Shown piece by piece: positions 17,001-25,400 of a stretch of DNA of 61,108 nt (position 1 is the first letter of the stretch; each line of letters opens with the position of its first letter). The position numbers were made by a program, and so were the translations under genes. The stretch is taken from positions 1 through 61,108 of the IMG/VR virus record IMGVR_UViG_3300007512_000037; one strand, given 5' to 3'. The notes below the pieces were generated by a model that ran no database searches, was not told the DNA's origin, and saw only the letters and a list, made by a program, of their open reading frames with translations. The stretch is from a virus.

Positions 17001-20000
17001 GAGGCCCAGAGAAGTTTTACCCAGTTTAGGCAAGTATTTTTTACTGCTTTAATCGCCTCTGCTACTTTTGTATATCCTATGATGAGGCTTATACGCACAG
17101 CGGGGGAGGCAGAAAAAGCGTTAAATGCTTTGAATAGGCAGGCTAGGTTTAGCGGGATATTTGGGGATAGGGCGCAAAAGACCGTAGCTAATTTAGATAT
17201 TGTTCAGAAAGGTCTAGTATCTATAGGCGAGGCAGGTAAAGCAGTAAGAAATCTAATGAGGATGGGTTTTACTTTTGATGAGGCCGTAGCAGCAGCAAAA
17301 CAAATTACAGAAATATCCATTGAAAATAAACAGTCTGCATTAACACTGGGCCAAGCCCTTGTTTCTACTACCGAGGGTTTTCGTCAAAACTTGTCCGTGT
17401 TGGCCGATGCCGGTGGTATTACTAAAAATATATCACAGATTAATAAAGAGTATGCTGATTCTATAGGTAAGACTGTGGCTCAACTCACGAAAAGAGAGAG
17501 GGTGATGGCCTTACAAAGGGAAATTAGTATAGAGGCTACCCTTGCTTCTGGGGCTTTAGAATCCGTTATGTCTACTTTGGCTGGGTCGGTTGATAGCACT
17601 TCCGGGGCTTTTACTATTATGCAACAAAAACTAGGCTTGGAGCTTAAGCCAGCTATTATTTATATAACGAAGCAACTAAAAGAGTGGATCAAAAGTTTCA
17701 GCGATACTGCTACCGGAGTAGGAAATGTTACATCACGTATAGGGGTTGCTATTTTTGCTATGACTAAGTTTGCGGCTGTTATAGCAATATTGGCTGCGAA
17801 TATTTTCTTGGTTAAAGGGGTTTTAAATAGTTTTGCCGGGGCCATAGCCTGGATTATACCTTTGCTTATTAAAGGGGGCGCTGTGGCGGGTTTTTTAGGC
17901 TCAGCAGCAGGCCCAATAGCTCTCCTTGGTTTAGCTATAGCGGGGTTGACTTACTATATTTACTCAGAAATACAGGCAATGGAAGACCTTACTAAAAAGA
18001 ATAGGGAAGCAGTTAGGCCTATTCACCTAGTAAAAAAAGCTGTGAATGATTTAGGCAGAGAAGCAAATAAAAATCAAAGGGATTTAGCCGACCTTAAAGC
18101 TAGTGTTGATGCTTTTAAAGACACCGGGGAAGGGGTAGATCAGCTAAAGAGTAAGTTTCTACAGTTAGCTGAGGTTCAAAATAGTGCTTTTTTAACCGGT
18201 ATGGTAAATGCTGATAATTTTGGGACTAAAGTAGATAAGGTTTTAGGTATAGTTGAAAGACGAATGAAAGAAACTATGCGCTTAAAGGCCTTAGCTGAGC
18301 GAGATTTAATAAGAACCGAAATTAAGACTAAGGAAGAGGGCTTAAGGAGCTACGGGTCTAGCAAAGGAAATTTTGTAAGATCAAACATAATAGCTGCCAA
18401 GGTTTTAGACGATGAAAACTTTGCTAAACTACCAGGTAACTTTACCTCGGATGATTCACAATTACTGGAGAGGTTTTTACAAAGTACTACCCCGGAGGAG
18501 TTGGCAAATTTAAGGAGCACAGATACTAAAAGCAGGACAGGGGATAGGCTACTGCATATGGTGATGGGTTTATCTGATAGTGCTTTTGGCCCAAACGTAG
18601 CGAATAATATAAAAAAGTATTTTAGGCTCAGCAGCAGGCCCAATAGCTCTCCCGGTTATGGACCCGCAGATCCAGTTCCTGGTAGTAATAGGCAATACGC
18701 TAATAGGCCTAAAGTGCTAGAGGTTCTATATTCTTTGATGGAGAGATATACAGAAGAAGCAAGACAAGGGGAAATTAAAAATCTGGAAGAGCTTAGGTCT
18801 AGGCTAGAGTTAACGAATAAAATTATAGCCGGGAGAGTATTTAAAACTTCTGGGTTATCGTCTGGGGAAGAGGTAACGGAAGACACCACAAAAGAAGATT
18901 TGGAAACAACCCTTAAAAAATTCAAAACATTTGAGAATTTAACAGCCGCTAACTTAGAAATGCAGACCAGATTATCTATAACAGTAAACAACTTACCGAA
19001 AGGTACCCCAAAAGAAAAAAAGAGCTTTTACAGCTCCCTTATCGAGGCTCTAAGAGGTCCTGATAATGAAATAGAGCTAACAAGGGAGGAAATTTCAAAT
19101 TTAACTGAAGAGGAGGTGGAAATAGCAGAACAGGTAAAAAAATTGCTAATAGCCAGGGAGAAGGTTAGGGAAGCAAGAGAAAAGCAAGATGCCAAAAACT
19201 CTAAGAGAAGAGATGAACGGCTAGGCAGAGATTTAGCCGCTTATTCTAATCTTGAAGATTTAGTAAAAGATAAAGGAAAAGAGATAAAGGGTTTGGAAAC
19301 AGAGATTAAAATGCAATATGAGATTCAGGACTTGAACGAAGAACTGAACAAAGCAGAGGAAGGGGGTAAAGCCTCAATACAGGCACAAATTCAAAATCTT
19401 CAAAGAAAGCAAAAACTTGGCAGAATAGTAAATAAATTAATGGGGGAGGCTATAAGACATGAAGATACTACTGCCGAAATGACTTTCTACAAAGACAGGA
19501 AAACAGAGGAGCAAATAAAGGAACACTTAAAAAATGTTCAAGCCCTTATTGCCGTTAAACAGAAGCGATTAAAGCTTGCTAAATCTTTAGGGGTTATAGA
19601 TAAACAACATATAGAAATACTAGAAAAGCAAATTAGCGATAGGGAGAAAGAAGTAAAACATTATCGGGCGCAATTAGCAGATAAGCAAGTACAAAACAGA
19701 GCTTATACGCAAATCCTGGAAAAGGAAAAAGCCTTAAATGAGAAGTATAGAAACAGAATTATCCAAGTGTTTGAGCGCATTAAACTTCGTAGTCAATTAA
19801 GTAAACTTCTGGAAAAAGCTCAAACCGACCCAGCTAAGAATAGGATTAAAAACAAGATATCGACGTTTGATGAAAAGAATCGCCGGGGTATACAGAACTT
19901 AAGTGATCTAAAATCCTACGGTATCGGTGGGGGTATACGAGAGTTGGAGGCCGAGAAGGAAGCAGTAGATAAACTAAGAGAAAGGATCACAAAAGACACT

Positions 20001-20498
20001 AGTATAAACAGAAAAAGTGAGGAGGCTCAGCTTAAAGACTCAGGGGATAGGCTTATACAGATTGATCAACAAATAGCTAATGAGAGAATTCGTATTACTC
20101 AGCAAACAGCTAATACTATGAAAGAAACTTGGACTAGTGGGTTCGCTGATATAATTAAAGGTACTAAAACATGGGGGGATATGCTCTATGATGTTTTTGC
20201 CGGGATTATGGATCGCTTAAATAAATTAGTTATGGAAAGGGCTATAGAAGAATCTTTTTTAGGTAATCTATTTGATAGCATTGCCGGGTCTGTAACTAAG
20301 GGCGGCTTAGGCGGAGCGGATGGTATGCCTAGTTATTTAAGTCCTTCATTAAGCAAAGTGGGTGGCGGGGATATTCATATTAATATTGAAGGGGATGTAA
20401 TGGACCCCGAAGCTATGGTAGAAAAAAGAATGGCTCCGGCAATACAAAAAGTAGTTTATGATACTGGTAGAAAAACTAACTTATTCAAAGGAAATTAG
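14076..20498 (+). CDS. Tape measure protein (2140 aa)
   Basis: Sets tail length and is ejected ahead of DNA. Very long, mostly charged coiled coil rich in Lys, Glu, Ala and Gln, with hydrophobic segments near residue 985 (FFTALIASATFVYP) and about 1220-1300 (several membrane-like helices, e.g. AGFLGSAAGPIALLGLAIAG). The C-terminus ends with a Gly-rich part and an amphipathic strand (GGGDIHINIEGDV). At roughly 1.5 angstroms per residue, a family rule of thumb, the tail would be about 300 nm. Contains a 33-bp repeat read in two frames and the parent copy of a 44-bp element found inverted at the right end. Confidence 0.93.
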   Translation: MTETHTIVVKADISDVKRQLRSLEDFAKRMEALKVDGKFDRNRVIEKQKGRVRILTREASNLLHIHEQIEETQGKINTQYKQALATVQAVRGPKHAHRFFQERVVNPETGKMNFQDIARGDTPTGVLKFKRGLTDEAKQAYRQAAEITSISALGNVDTYDKQLRTAKRKADRLFGSDVGSVTDSIDRMVSSVTEESFLRKGGVVANNRGNPVFPDPTKQLTNEQVVSMFKANNPQASKAALNNYLKRLDNDNYFSDEFGKGKTTAQVDYRVKQSEEAFKKAKGAKDLKHMEKLRGSLEQYSKKFMHPSLLDKVQRSLDKYDTAIRVRRDKVEAAATKAATRAAKVQLEQTHDRRMGELSGKSEKQVKSELKKSLKAEQKAAKTLEKYGTEKAKTALEQATLYRKGLTTLVANKEKEAQAVSKKQKSDAEASKVKRIVDRQRDLGNKFKVAVGKKDYADIRKVEAIAAQRGKFLAKDFPQEAAKYDALSANAQSKLEGRGLGVGGGAVPRGVIEQAAKLKSLSEANTAVQAQQARLRKATVALGKEDNDVNAQAVERERKSLDLLKGSQKEFRAQAVVRRNLFTSSLQEDVKTMSVQQLKNKLLRTEKEIKEQRTKTGTSRDSYDLAILKEHEKRKGIIEKGINAKERAVSNQKIQKQKDTTSLIDSEINRLKTKQRALKKEENTRKAITEATKQSAFASKAAASIVGRRDTLLSKGSSRTAAEGSELDGLEKRYGKLRGLESSFNNIVTKNQNARDRKAKQLLNQRGQRKRKQEADDKNRARFGRKVAAEESRLAKITATNLVGLRAEASKYRAEQNRITQELRKQYNAGEKLGIAQEDMIAKSQRLAKKEREVLNLIRAQEAAESSAASLREGKIAKAVSNRYQGVDTKVGAIYSRGAAGKSSFLPTVRTQRSISLLSKELALTREKLSVLNKTKETQRNTFLIQKKKNALLQLEASLVGRIGKLQKLQGRFWGEAQRSFTQFRQVFFTALIASATFVYPMMRLIRTAGEAEKALNALNRQARFSGIFGDRAQKTVANLDIVQKGLVSIGEAGKAVRNLMRMGFTFDEAVAAAKQITEISIENKQSALTLGQALVSTTEGFRQNLSVLADAGGITKNISQINKEYADSIGKTVAQLTKRERVMALQREISIEATLASGALESVMSTLAGSVDSTSGAFTIMQQKLGLELKPAIIYITKQLKEWIKSFSDTATGVGNVTSRIGVAIFAMTKFAAVIAILAANIFLVKGVLNSFAGAIAWIIPLLIKGGAVAGFLGSAAGPIALLGLAIAGLTYYIYSEIQAMEDLTKKNREAVRPIHLVKKAVNDLGREANKNQRDLADLKASVDAFKDTGEGVDQLKSKFLQLAEVQNSAFLTGMVNADNFGTKVDKVLGIVERRMKETMRLKALAERDLIRTEIKTKEEGLRSYGSSKGNFVRSNIIAAKVLDDENFAKLPGNFTSDDSQLLERFLQSTTPEELANLRSTDTKSRTGDRLLHMVMGLSDSAFGPNVANNIKKYFRLSSRPNSSPGYGPADPVPGSNRQYANRPKVLEVLYSLMERYTEEARQGEIKNLEELRSRLELTNKIIAGRVFKTSGLSSGEEVTEDTTKEDLETTLKKFKTFENLTAANLEMQTRLSITVNNLPKGTPKEKKSFYSSLIEALRGPDNEIELTREEISNLTEEEVEIAEQVKKLLIAREKVREAREKQDAKNSKRRDERLGRDLAAYSNLEDLVKDKGKEIKGLETEIKMQYEIQDLNEELNKAEEGGKASIQAQIQNLQRKQKLGRIVNKLMGEAIRHEDTTAEMTFYKDRKTEEQIKEHLKNVQALIAVKQKRLKLAKSLGVIDKQHIEILEKQISDREKEVKHYRAQLADKQVQNRAYTQILEKEKALNEKYRNRIIQVFERIKLRSQLSKLLEKAQTDPAKNRIKNKISTFDEKNRRGIQNLSDLKSYGIGGGIRELEAEKEAVDKLRERITKDTSINRKSEEAQLKDSGDRLIQIDQQIANERIRITQQTANTMKETWTSGFADIIKGTKTWGDMLYDVFAGIMDRLNKLVMERAIEESFLGNLFDSIAGSVTKGGLGGADGMPSYLSPSLSKVGGGDIHINIEGDVMDPEAMVEKRMAPAIQKVVYDTGRKTNLFKGN
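16068..16111 (+). repeat. 44-bp element, tape-measure copy
   Basis: Encodes DSEINRLKTKQRAL within the tape measure. An inverted copy with 42 of 44 identical bases lies at 60933-60976 outside any clear gene; the only differences are two adjacent bases (AC at 16092-16093). Confidence 0.9.
17893..17925 (+). repeat. 33-bp direct repeat, copy 1
   Basis: Exact 33-base match to 18620-18652, both inside the tape measure gene. Here it is read as a hydrophobic segment (FLGSAAGPIAL) in one of the membrane-like helices. Confidence 0.95.
18620..18652 (+). repeat. 33-bp direct repeat, copy 2
   Basis: Exact match to 17893-17925 but displaced by one base in the reading frame, so it is translated as a polar stretch (FRLSSRPNSSP). 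The frame difference rules out a protein-level domain repeat and points to a short DNA-level duplication. Confidence 0.95.
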
Positions 20499-20500
20499 AT

Positions 20501-20899
20501 ATGGGCGTTCTCTCCCCCTATGTTACTAATCCTGGAGATTTTAAATGGAAGCCGAAGCACACTATTTCGGTGGATGAGGATATACCGAAAGTTTTAAGCA
20601 CTACCGGAACCAATGTTGTAAAAACCGCAATTATAGGTAGTGCGCCTGCTAGATCATGGGAGTTAGAGTTTGAGTGTAGTTTAGCTATTTATCAAGAAAT
20701 TTACACCTTTCTAAGGTCTAAGCGTTTCGGCGGTTTAGAATTTACTTGGAGGGACCAAGAAATAAATAAGCTCTTCACGGTAAGGCAGGCAGAAAAATTG
20801 AAAAGAAAGGTTTATTCAGATAACACAGATAACCAAGATACCCTAGCGGTTCATTTTTCTTTATCTCTAATCCAATCTACGGATGTTGCGACGATCTAA
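20501..20899 (+). CDS. Minor tail protein, lambda M-like (132 aa)
   Basis: First gene after the tape measure, where lambda has M. Small beta-rich protein (ARSWELEFECSLAIYQEIYT; FGGLEFTWRDQEINKLFTVR; LAVHFSLSLIQ), consistent with a distal-tail / tip adaptor. It overlaps the L-like gene by one base (TAATG). Assignment is from order and size. Confidence 0.6.
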   Translation: MGVLSPYVTNPGDFKWKPKHTISVDEDIPKVLSTTGTNVVKTAIIGSAPARSWELEFECSLAIYQEIYTFLRSKRFGGLEFTWRDQEINKLFTVRQAEKLKRKVYSDNTDNQDTLAVHFSLSLIQSTDVATI

Positions 20900-22074
20900 T
20901 GCCTAAAGTTGACCCAGAAATTTCAGCCTATTTCCAAAACCATACGGTTAATATAAGCTTTTTTATGGAAATAGAAGTATCTGTAGGAAGCCCTAATATT
21001 TACTACCGTTACTGCATTAATAATTTCCCGCTAATAACAGATAGCGCTACTGTTAATTGGCTCCCTTGGCCTATTGATATAGAAGAGTTTTTACACCGAT
21101 TAAACGAAACCTCACATTCTGCAAGGGTTAATATTTTTGATCCTGCCGGTATCAATACTCCTGGGTCTATTAAGTCTTTGTTACAAAATGAGCAAATACT
21201 TAATAGGTCTACTTTCAGGATGTGGCTAGTACCTCTGGGCGTTAGAGATAATACTTTTACTACCTGTAAAATACACAGTACAGACCTAAATAAAGTGGTT
21301 AATTTTGCAGGTAATCCGGGGCTTGGGGTTACTGATCTTATAGAGGTAGGGGATAGTAACGGTAACTATGCCGGAGAAGTAATAGCTGTAACTATGAACG
21401 GTGCTGCCGAGGAGATAGAGGTAGATTACGGAGGTAACGGGCCTCAGACATTAAACCAAAACGCCACTATAAAAATACCATTTTATAAGGACAGGCAATT
21501 TTGGGTACAAATGTATGTAGGAAAATTGAATACCGCATCCCCCGGCGAGAGTGGGGTATCTATTGAACTACAGTCAGAGGTTGATTTTTTATCTGGGGAA
21601 ATTCCTAAAGTAACTTATAGCTATACCTGCCCGTATAATACAGGAGACATACATTGCAGTAGAATTACTTCTAATTTTGTTAAAAGTGCCACTTATGATG
21701 TTATTTCCGGGTCTGGTAAAACAATCACAGTAGACAATATACAACCTAGCGGAACGGTAGTCCCCCCCGCAGGGGCTACTGATTTAGCTTATTGGACAAT
21801 GGGGTTATGCACTTTCAAAACTGGGGGGCTGTCTGGTCTTTACAGGATAATCAGGTCTTGTGTTCAAAACGGTACGGGTTACGATTTAACTTTGGATAGG
21901 GCAATACCTGGTTCTATATCCTCTGGAACGGCAGAACTAAAACCAAATTGTAATAGGACTTTCAAAGACTGTAAAGATAGGTTTACTAACAATGTAAATT
22001 TCGATGGTAAGCAGTCTATTATTCGTAGTGTTGGAGGGCTTAATGTGCCACGTACAGAAAATTTTACAGGATGA
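20899..22074 (+). CDS. Minor tail protein, lambda L-like with probable Fe-S cluster (391 aa)
   Basis: Tail-tip protein. Near the C-terminus it has the spaced cysteines of the L family: YTCPYNTGDIHCS and later NCNRTFKDCKDRFTNNVNF. In lambda gpL four cysteines hold an iron-sulfur cluster; the CN.TF..C..RF.N.VNF pattern here is the same signature. Two further Cys lie between. The preceding about 240 residues are beta-rich. Sits between M-like and K-like genes and overlaps the latter. Confidence 0.8.
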   Translation: MPKVDPEISAYFQNHTVNISFFMEIEVSVGSPNIYYRYCINNFPLITDSATVNWLPWPIDIEEFLHRLNETSHSARVNIFDPAGINTPGSIKSLLQNEQILNRSTFRMWLVPLGVRDNTFTTCKIHSTDLNKVVNFAGNPGLGVTDLIEVGDSNGNYAGEVIAVTMNGAAEEIEVDYGGNGPQTLNQNATIKIPFYKDRQFWVQMYVGKLNTASPGESGVSIELQSEVDFLSGEIPKVTYSYTCPYNTGDIHCSRITSNFVKSATYDVISGSGKTITVDNIQPSGTVVPPAGATDLAYWTMGLCTFKTGGLSGLYRIIRSCVQNGTGYDLTLDRAIPGSISSGTAELKPNCNRTFKDCKDRFTNNVNFDGKQSIIRSVGGLNVPRTENFTG

Positions 22075-22477
22075 GTTTTTAGGCAAGCCTTACGTTATAG
22101 GGGGCAGAGGGGATCAAGGCTTTGATTGTTTAACTCTTACTATGGGAGTTCTTAGCAGGTTCAAGGGCATAGTAACAGATAGAGAAGTGATTAAGAAATA
22201 TCGAGAATTCTACTCTTTCAACGATGTTAGGTTTTTATTTAAGGAAATGCAGAAACACTTAGAACTAGTTTGGAAAGGGTCTTACACTAATTTTAAGTGG
22301 CCGCCACTCAAACAGTTCGATGTTTTGATTTTCAGGGTAGAAACTATCCCATGCCACTTAGGTACTTACATAGGAAATAATGAAGTAATAACCACTACGC
22401 AAGATAGTTGTGTGCGTATTATATCCTTAACCGATCCTCATTGGTTTAAAAGGATATACGCACAGTTTAGGGGGTAA
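22043..22477 (+). CDS. Tail-tip NlpC/P60 peptidase, lambda K-like (144 aa)
   Basis: Cysteine peptidase domain thought to help local cell-wall digestion or tip assembly. The nucleophile is in QGFDCLTL and the His in CHLGTYIG, the classical Cys-then-His order. The ATG at 22043 is chosen because GGAGGG lies 5 bases upstream; this gives MCHVQKILQDEFLGKPYVIG, a normal start for this fold. Lambda K also carries an N-terminal JAB domain, which is absent here. Overlaps the L-like gene by 32 bases. No lambda I-like gene follows. Confidence 0.82.
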   Translation: MCHVQKILQDEFLGKPYVIGGRGDQGFDCLTLTMGVLSRFKGIVTDREVIKKYREFYSFNDVRFLFKEMQKHLELVWKGSYTNFKWPPLKQFDVLIFRVETIPCHLGTYIGNNEVITTTQDSCVRIISLTDPHWFKRIYAQFRG

Positions 22478-22479
22478 CT

Positions 22480-25400
22480 ATGCCCGGCGCAGCTACAGCA
22501 ATAATAGGCGGCCTAATGGCCGGAATGCACGTAGGTCAGTTAATTTGGTATGTATCTAGTAATGTAGCATTAAACGCTTGGACTAGGCATAGAAATAAGA
22601 AAAAGCCCCAAGAAATAGGAGGGCGGCAATCCTCAGCCCCTGGAACCAATGTAACTATAGGTGATCCTATAATAGTTGTATTTGGGGTAGTTAACACAGG
22701 CGGGACTTTGTTTGACTCCCTAACCCCATCAAGCGGGGCTTACCCGGTTCACGGCGGTATAGGGTATGCCTTGCCTAGATACTTTTCAGAGGGTATAGAG
22801 CTTATAGATAGAAACTCAATAGCTTTTGATGGGCCTCAGGAATCCTTAAACTATGCAAAATTAACTAAGGATGCAGAGAGTGGAGCAGCGGTTTATGATC
22901 AAACCGAAATCAGAAAAGCTTTAAAGTTCTCTAACGATTCCAACAAAAAAGCTAATAATTTAATCCTAAAGTTTTTTAGTAAAGGAGGTTTTAGTGCGGG
23001 GTCCACTGGGGATATTCTTACTCTTTATGAAAAAATTAATCCTGATAAAAACCCTTTTGTGGTAATACCGCAAGATAGGTATTCAAGAGGCGTACCAAGC
23101 GGAGGTTATGTAAGATCACAAGGATTTTATTTAGATTACTCTTTACCTCCTATAAACGGCGAACCTGCTACACAAATACAAAAAGGTGATATTCTTATTT
23201 TTTATACTGGTAGTGATTTTGTTACTAGGGAAGTTAACGCTGTTGTTTATCCTTATGTAAGAAAGGATTATAGTGGAACTCAGGCTGAGCCTCGATTAGT
23301 AGGTACTACCACGTTCCCAAATACAGTTTTGGTTATGTTCACTACGCCTGTGCGCAGGGATACTTTACAAAAAATAAGCCATGTATGGACTAATTACACT
23401 AAAATTGACGTACTTAGATTTAATGGTGTAACAAACCGTAACCCCGATTCTTTTTTAAGGTTCTCCCAATCAAATTATAATAATAATAATCATCTTGGCT
23501 GGCTTAGTGTAGAGGTTAGAGAGCCCCTCCCCACCACAGACCCTAACGTACAGGAAAAAATAAATAAGACTTCTGTATCTACTGTGCCTAGTATTGTAGG
23601 GTTAATTGCTGATGAGTCCATGCAAATGAGCGTAACTTTGCCCACAAACGCAAACAATGAAACTTTTGCGTTTAGGGTTTCGGGTATTAGCAAAATGTGG
23701 ACTAACCCAATAGCGATTATATATGAGATTTTAACTGATCCAGGTATAGGGCTTGGGCTTGATCCTAAAATTCATATTGATATGGATAATTTTGTAACAA
23801 ACTATAATAAATGCAAAGCCACGGATACTAGTTTAAAACCATCAGGGGGGGATGAGGCTTGGAGGTTCGGCGGTTATGTTTTAGCTAATGTTCAAGAAGC
23901 TAGGGAATACATACAAGATATTCTTAATCACATTCATGGAGACTATGTATGGGATGAAGAAGGAAAATTTAAAATTTTCTTGAATGCAGATGAAGACTAT
24001 ACGCAGTCTTTCACTCAAATCGACATGCGACACATTGTTAGATCAGAGGCTAGGAAAGGGGCTTCTATAGGTTCTTTAATGTTTAAAAGCTCATATACGG
24101 AAGCTAATGATAGGTATAACGAGCTAAACGTGCGCTATATAAAACCAGATAAGGAATTTATAGCAGACTACTTTTTGAAGCTGGTAGACCTACCAGATAT
24201 TACGTTTTCTGGGACTCGTAAAACTAAGAATATGGATTTGTTAGGGTTTATGGAAGATAAATATGCCAGCAAGTCAGCTAACATCCATATGGCTAGAAAT
24301 GCTTTAGAAGATGAGTTTTTTGAAATGGAGCTTAATACTTCTAGGGTAGAGATAACAGCCGGACAGATAATAGAGTTAGTAGCTTTTGATTCTGCGGAAG
24401 ATAACGCAAACATAGAAAGCCAGTATTTTACGGTTAACTCAGTAGAGTCTGATGCTGGGGATCATATTTTAGTCTTTGATGATTCTGAGAATGTACTTAC
24501 CCATGCAGAGATAGAAGCTGGTCAATCTATAGTTAAAGGGCCGACCGTAGGGCCAATAGGAAGACCCGCTAATACTTTTGGTAAACCTAAGATATCTTGG
24601 GGTAAAAACGAGGTTACTTTAACCTTGGATGTAGACCCTACAACTTTGGGGATAGCTGTAAATTCCTGGTTTTCGGTAACGTCCGGTGGTGTTACTAGAG
24701 TTCTGTGCTGTAAAGCTTTGGGCGGTTTTTATGGCGTAACTGCCGCTCTAAGGATTAATGAACTAAAGCCTGGGGATAAGGTAGAGTCTGGAGGAGAAAC
24801 CTTAATTATAGAAGAGGTTGGGCATAAAGAAACAGGAGAGTATTTCGCTAGAGTTACCGGAACTTTTACTACCCCTCCAGTAGGTATACCCGTAAACCTA
24901 AAAAGGCTTAATGGTATTAGACAACTTAAAGAAAGTGTTTTAGCTAGGATAATGGAGGTTAAAGTAAGCCCGGAGTTAAAACTTACTGTAACAGCTAGGA
25001 AAATAGCACCAGAGGCTTATGGGGCAGAAAACCTTAACTTTATCACAGCCTCCTCGCCTGATTATGTAATAAATGATAGCTTATTTTTAACTCCGGGCGC
25101 TCCGGCTTTTACTGAGTTTAAAATATATTCCGCACAAACACCCGCAGGCAGGGGAACCTATGAAGCTTTCGCACAGTTAATAGGGGTTTCTGGTACCAAT
25201 GTAAATAGAACTATAGTTACTATTTATGCTAAAGACTTGAATTTAATGCAGGAAGATCAGGTAGTATTTACTCAAACTTTATATAGAGGGCAAAGCTCTA
25301 TTACTGCTAATCTTAGTAGGGTAACTCAATTTCTAACTGAAAATAATGTTTCTTTTTATGCTTCTGCTATTAACTATAATGAACATAATTTAAGCTCTGA

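Noticed and set aside
22004-22042. Upstream start of the NlpC/P60 gene
   Set aside because: GGAGGG just before the ATG at 22043 and the domain boundary both favour the shorter form.
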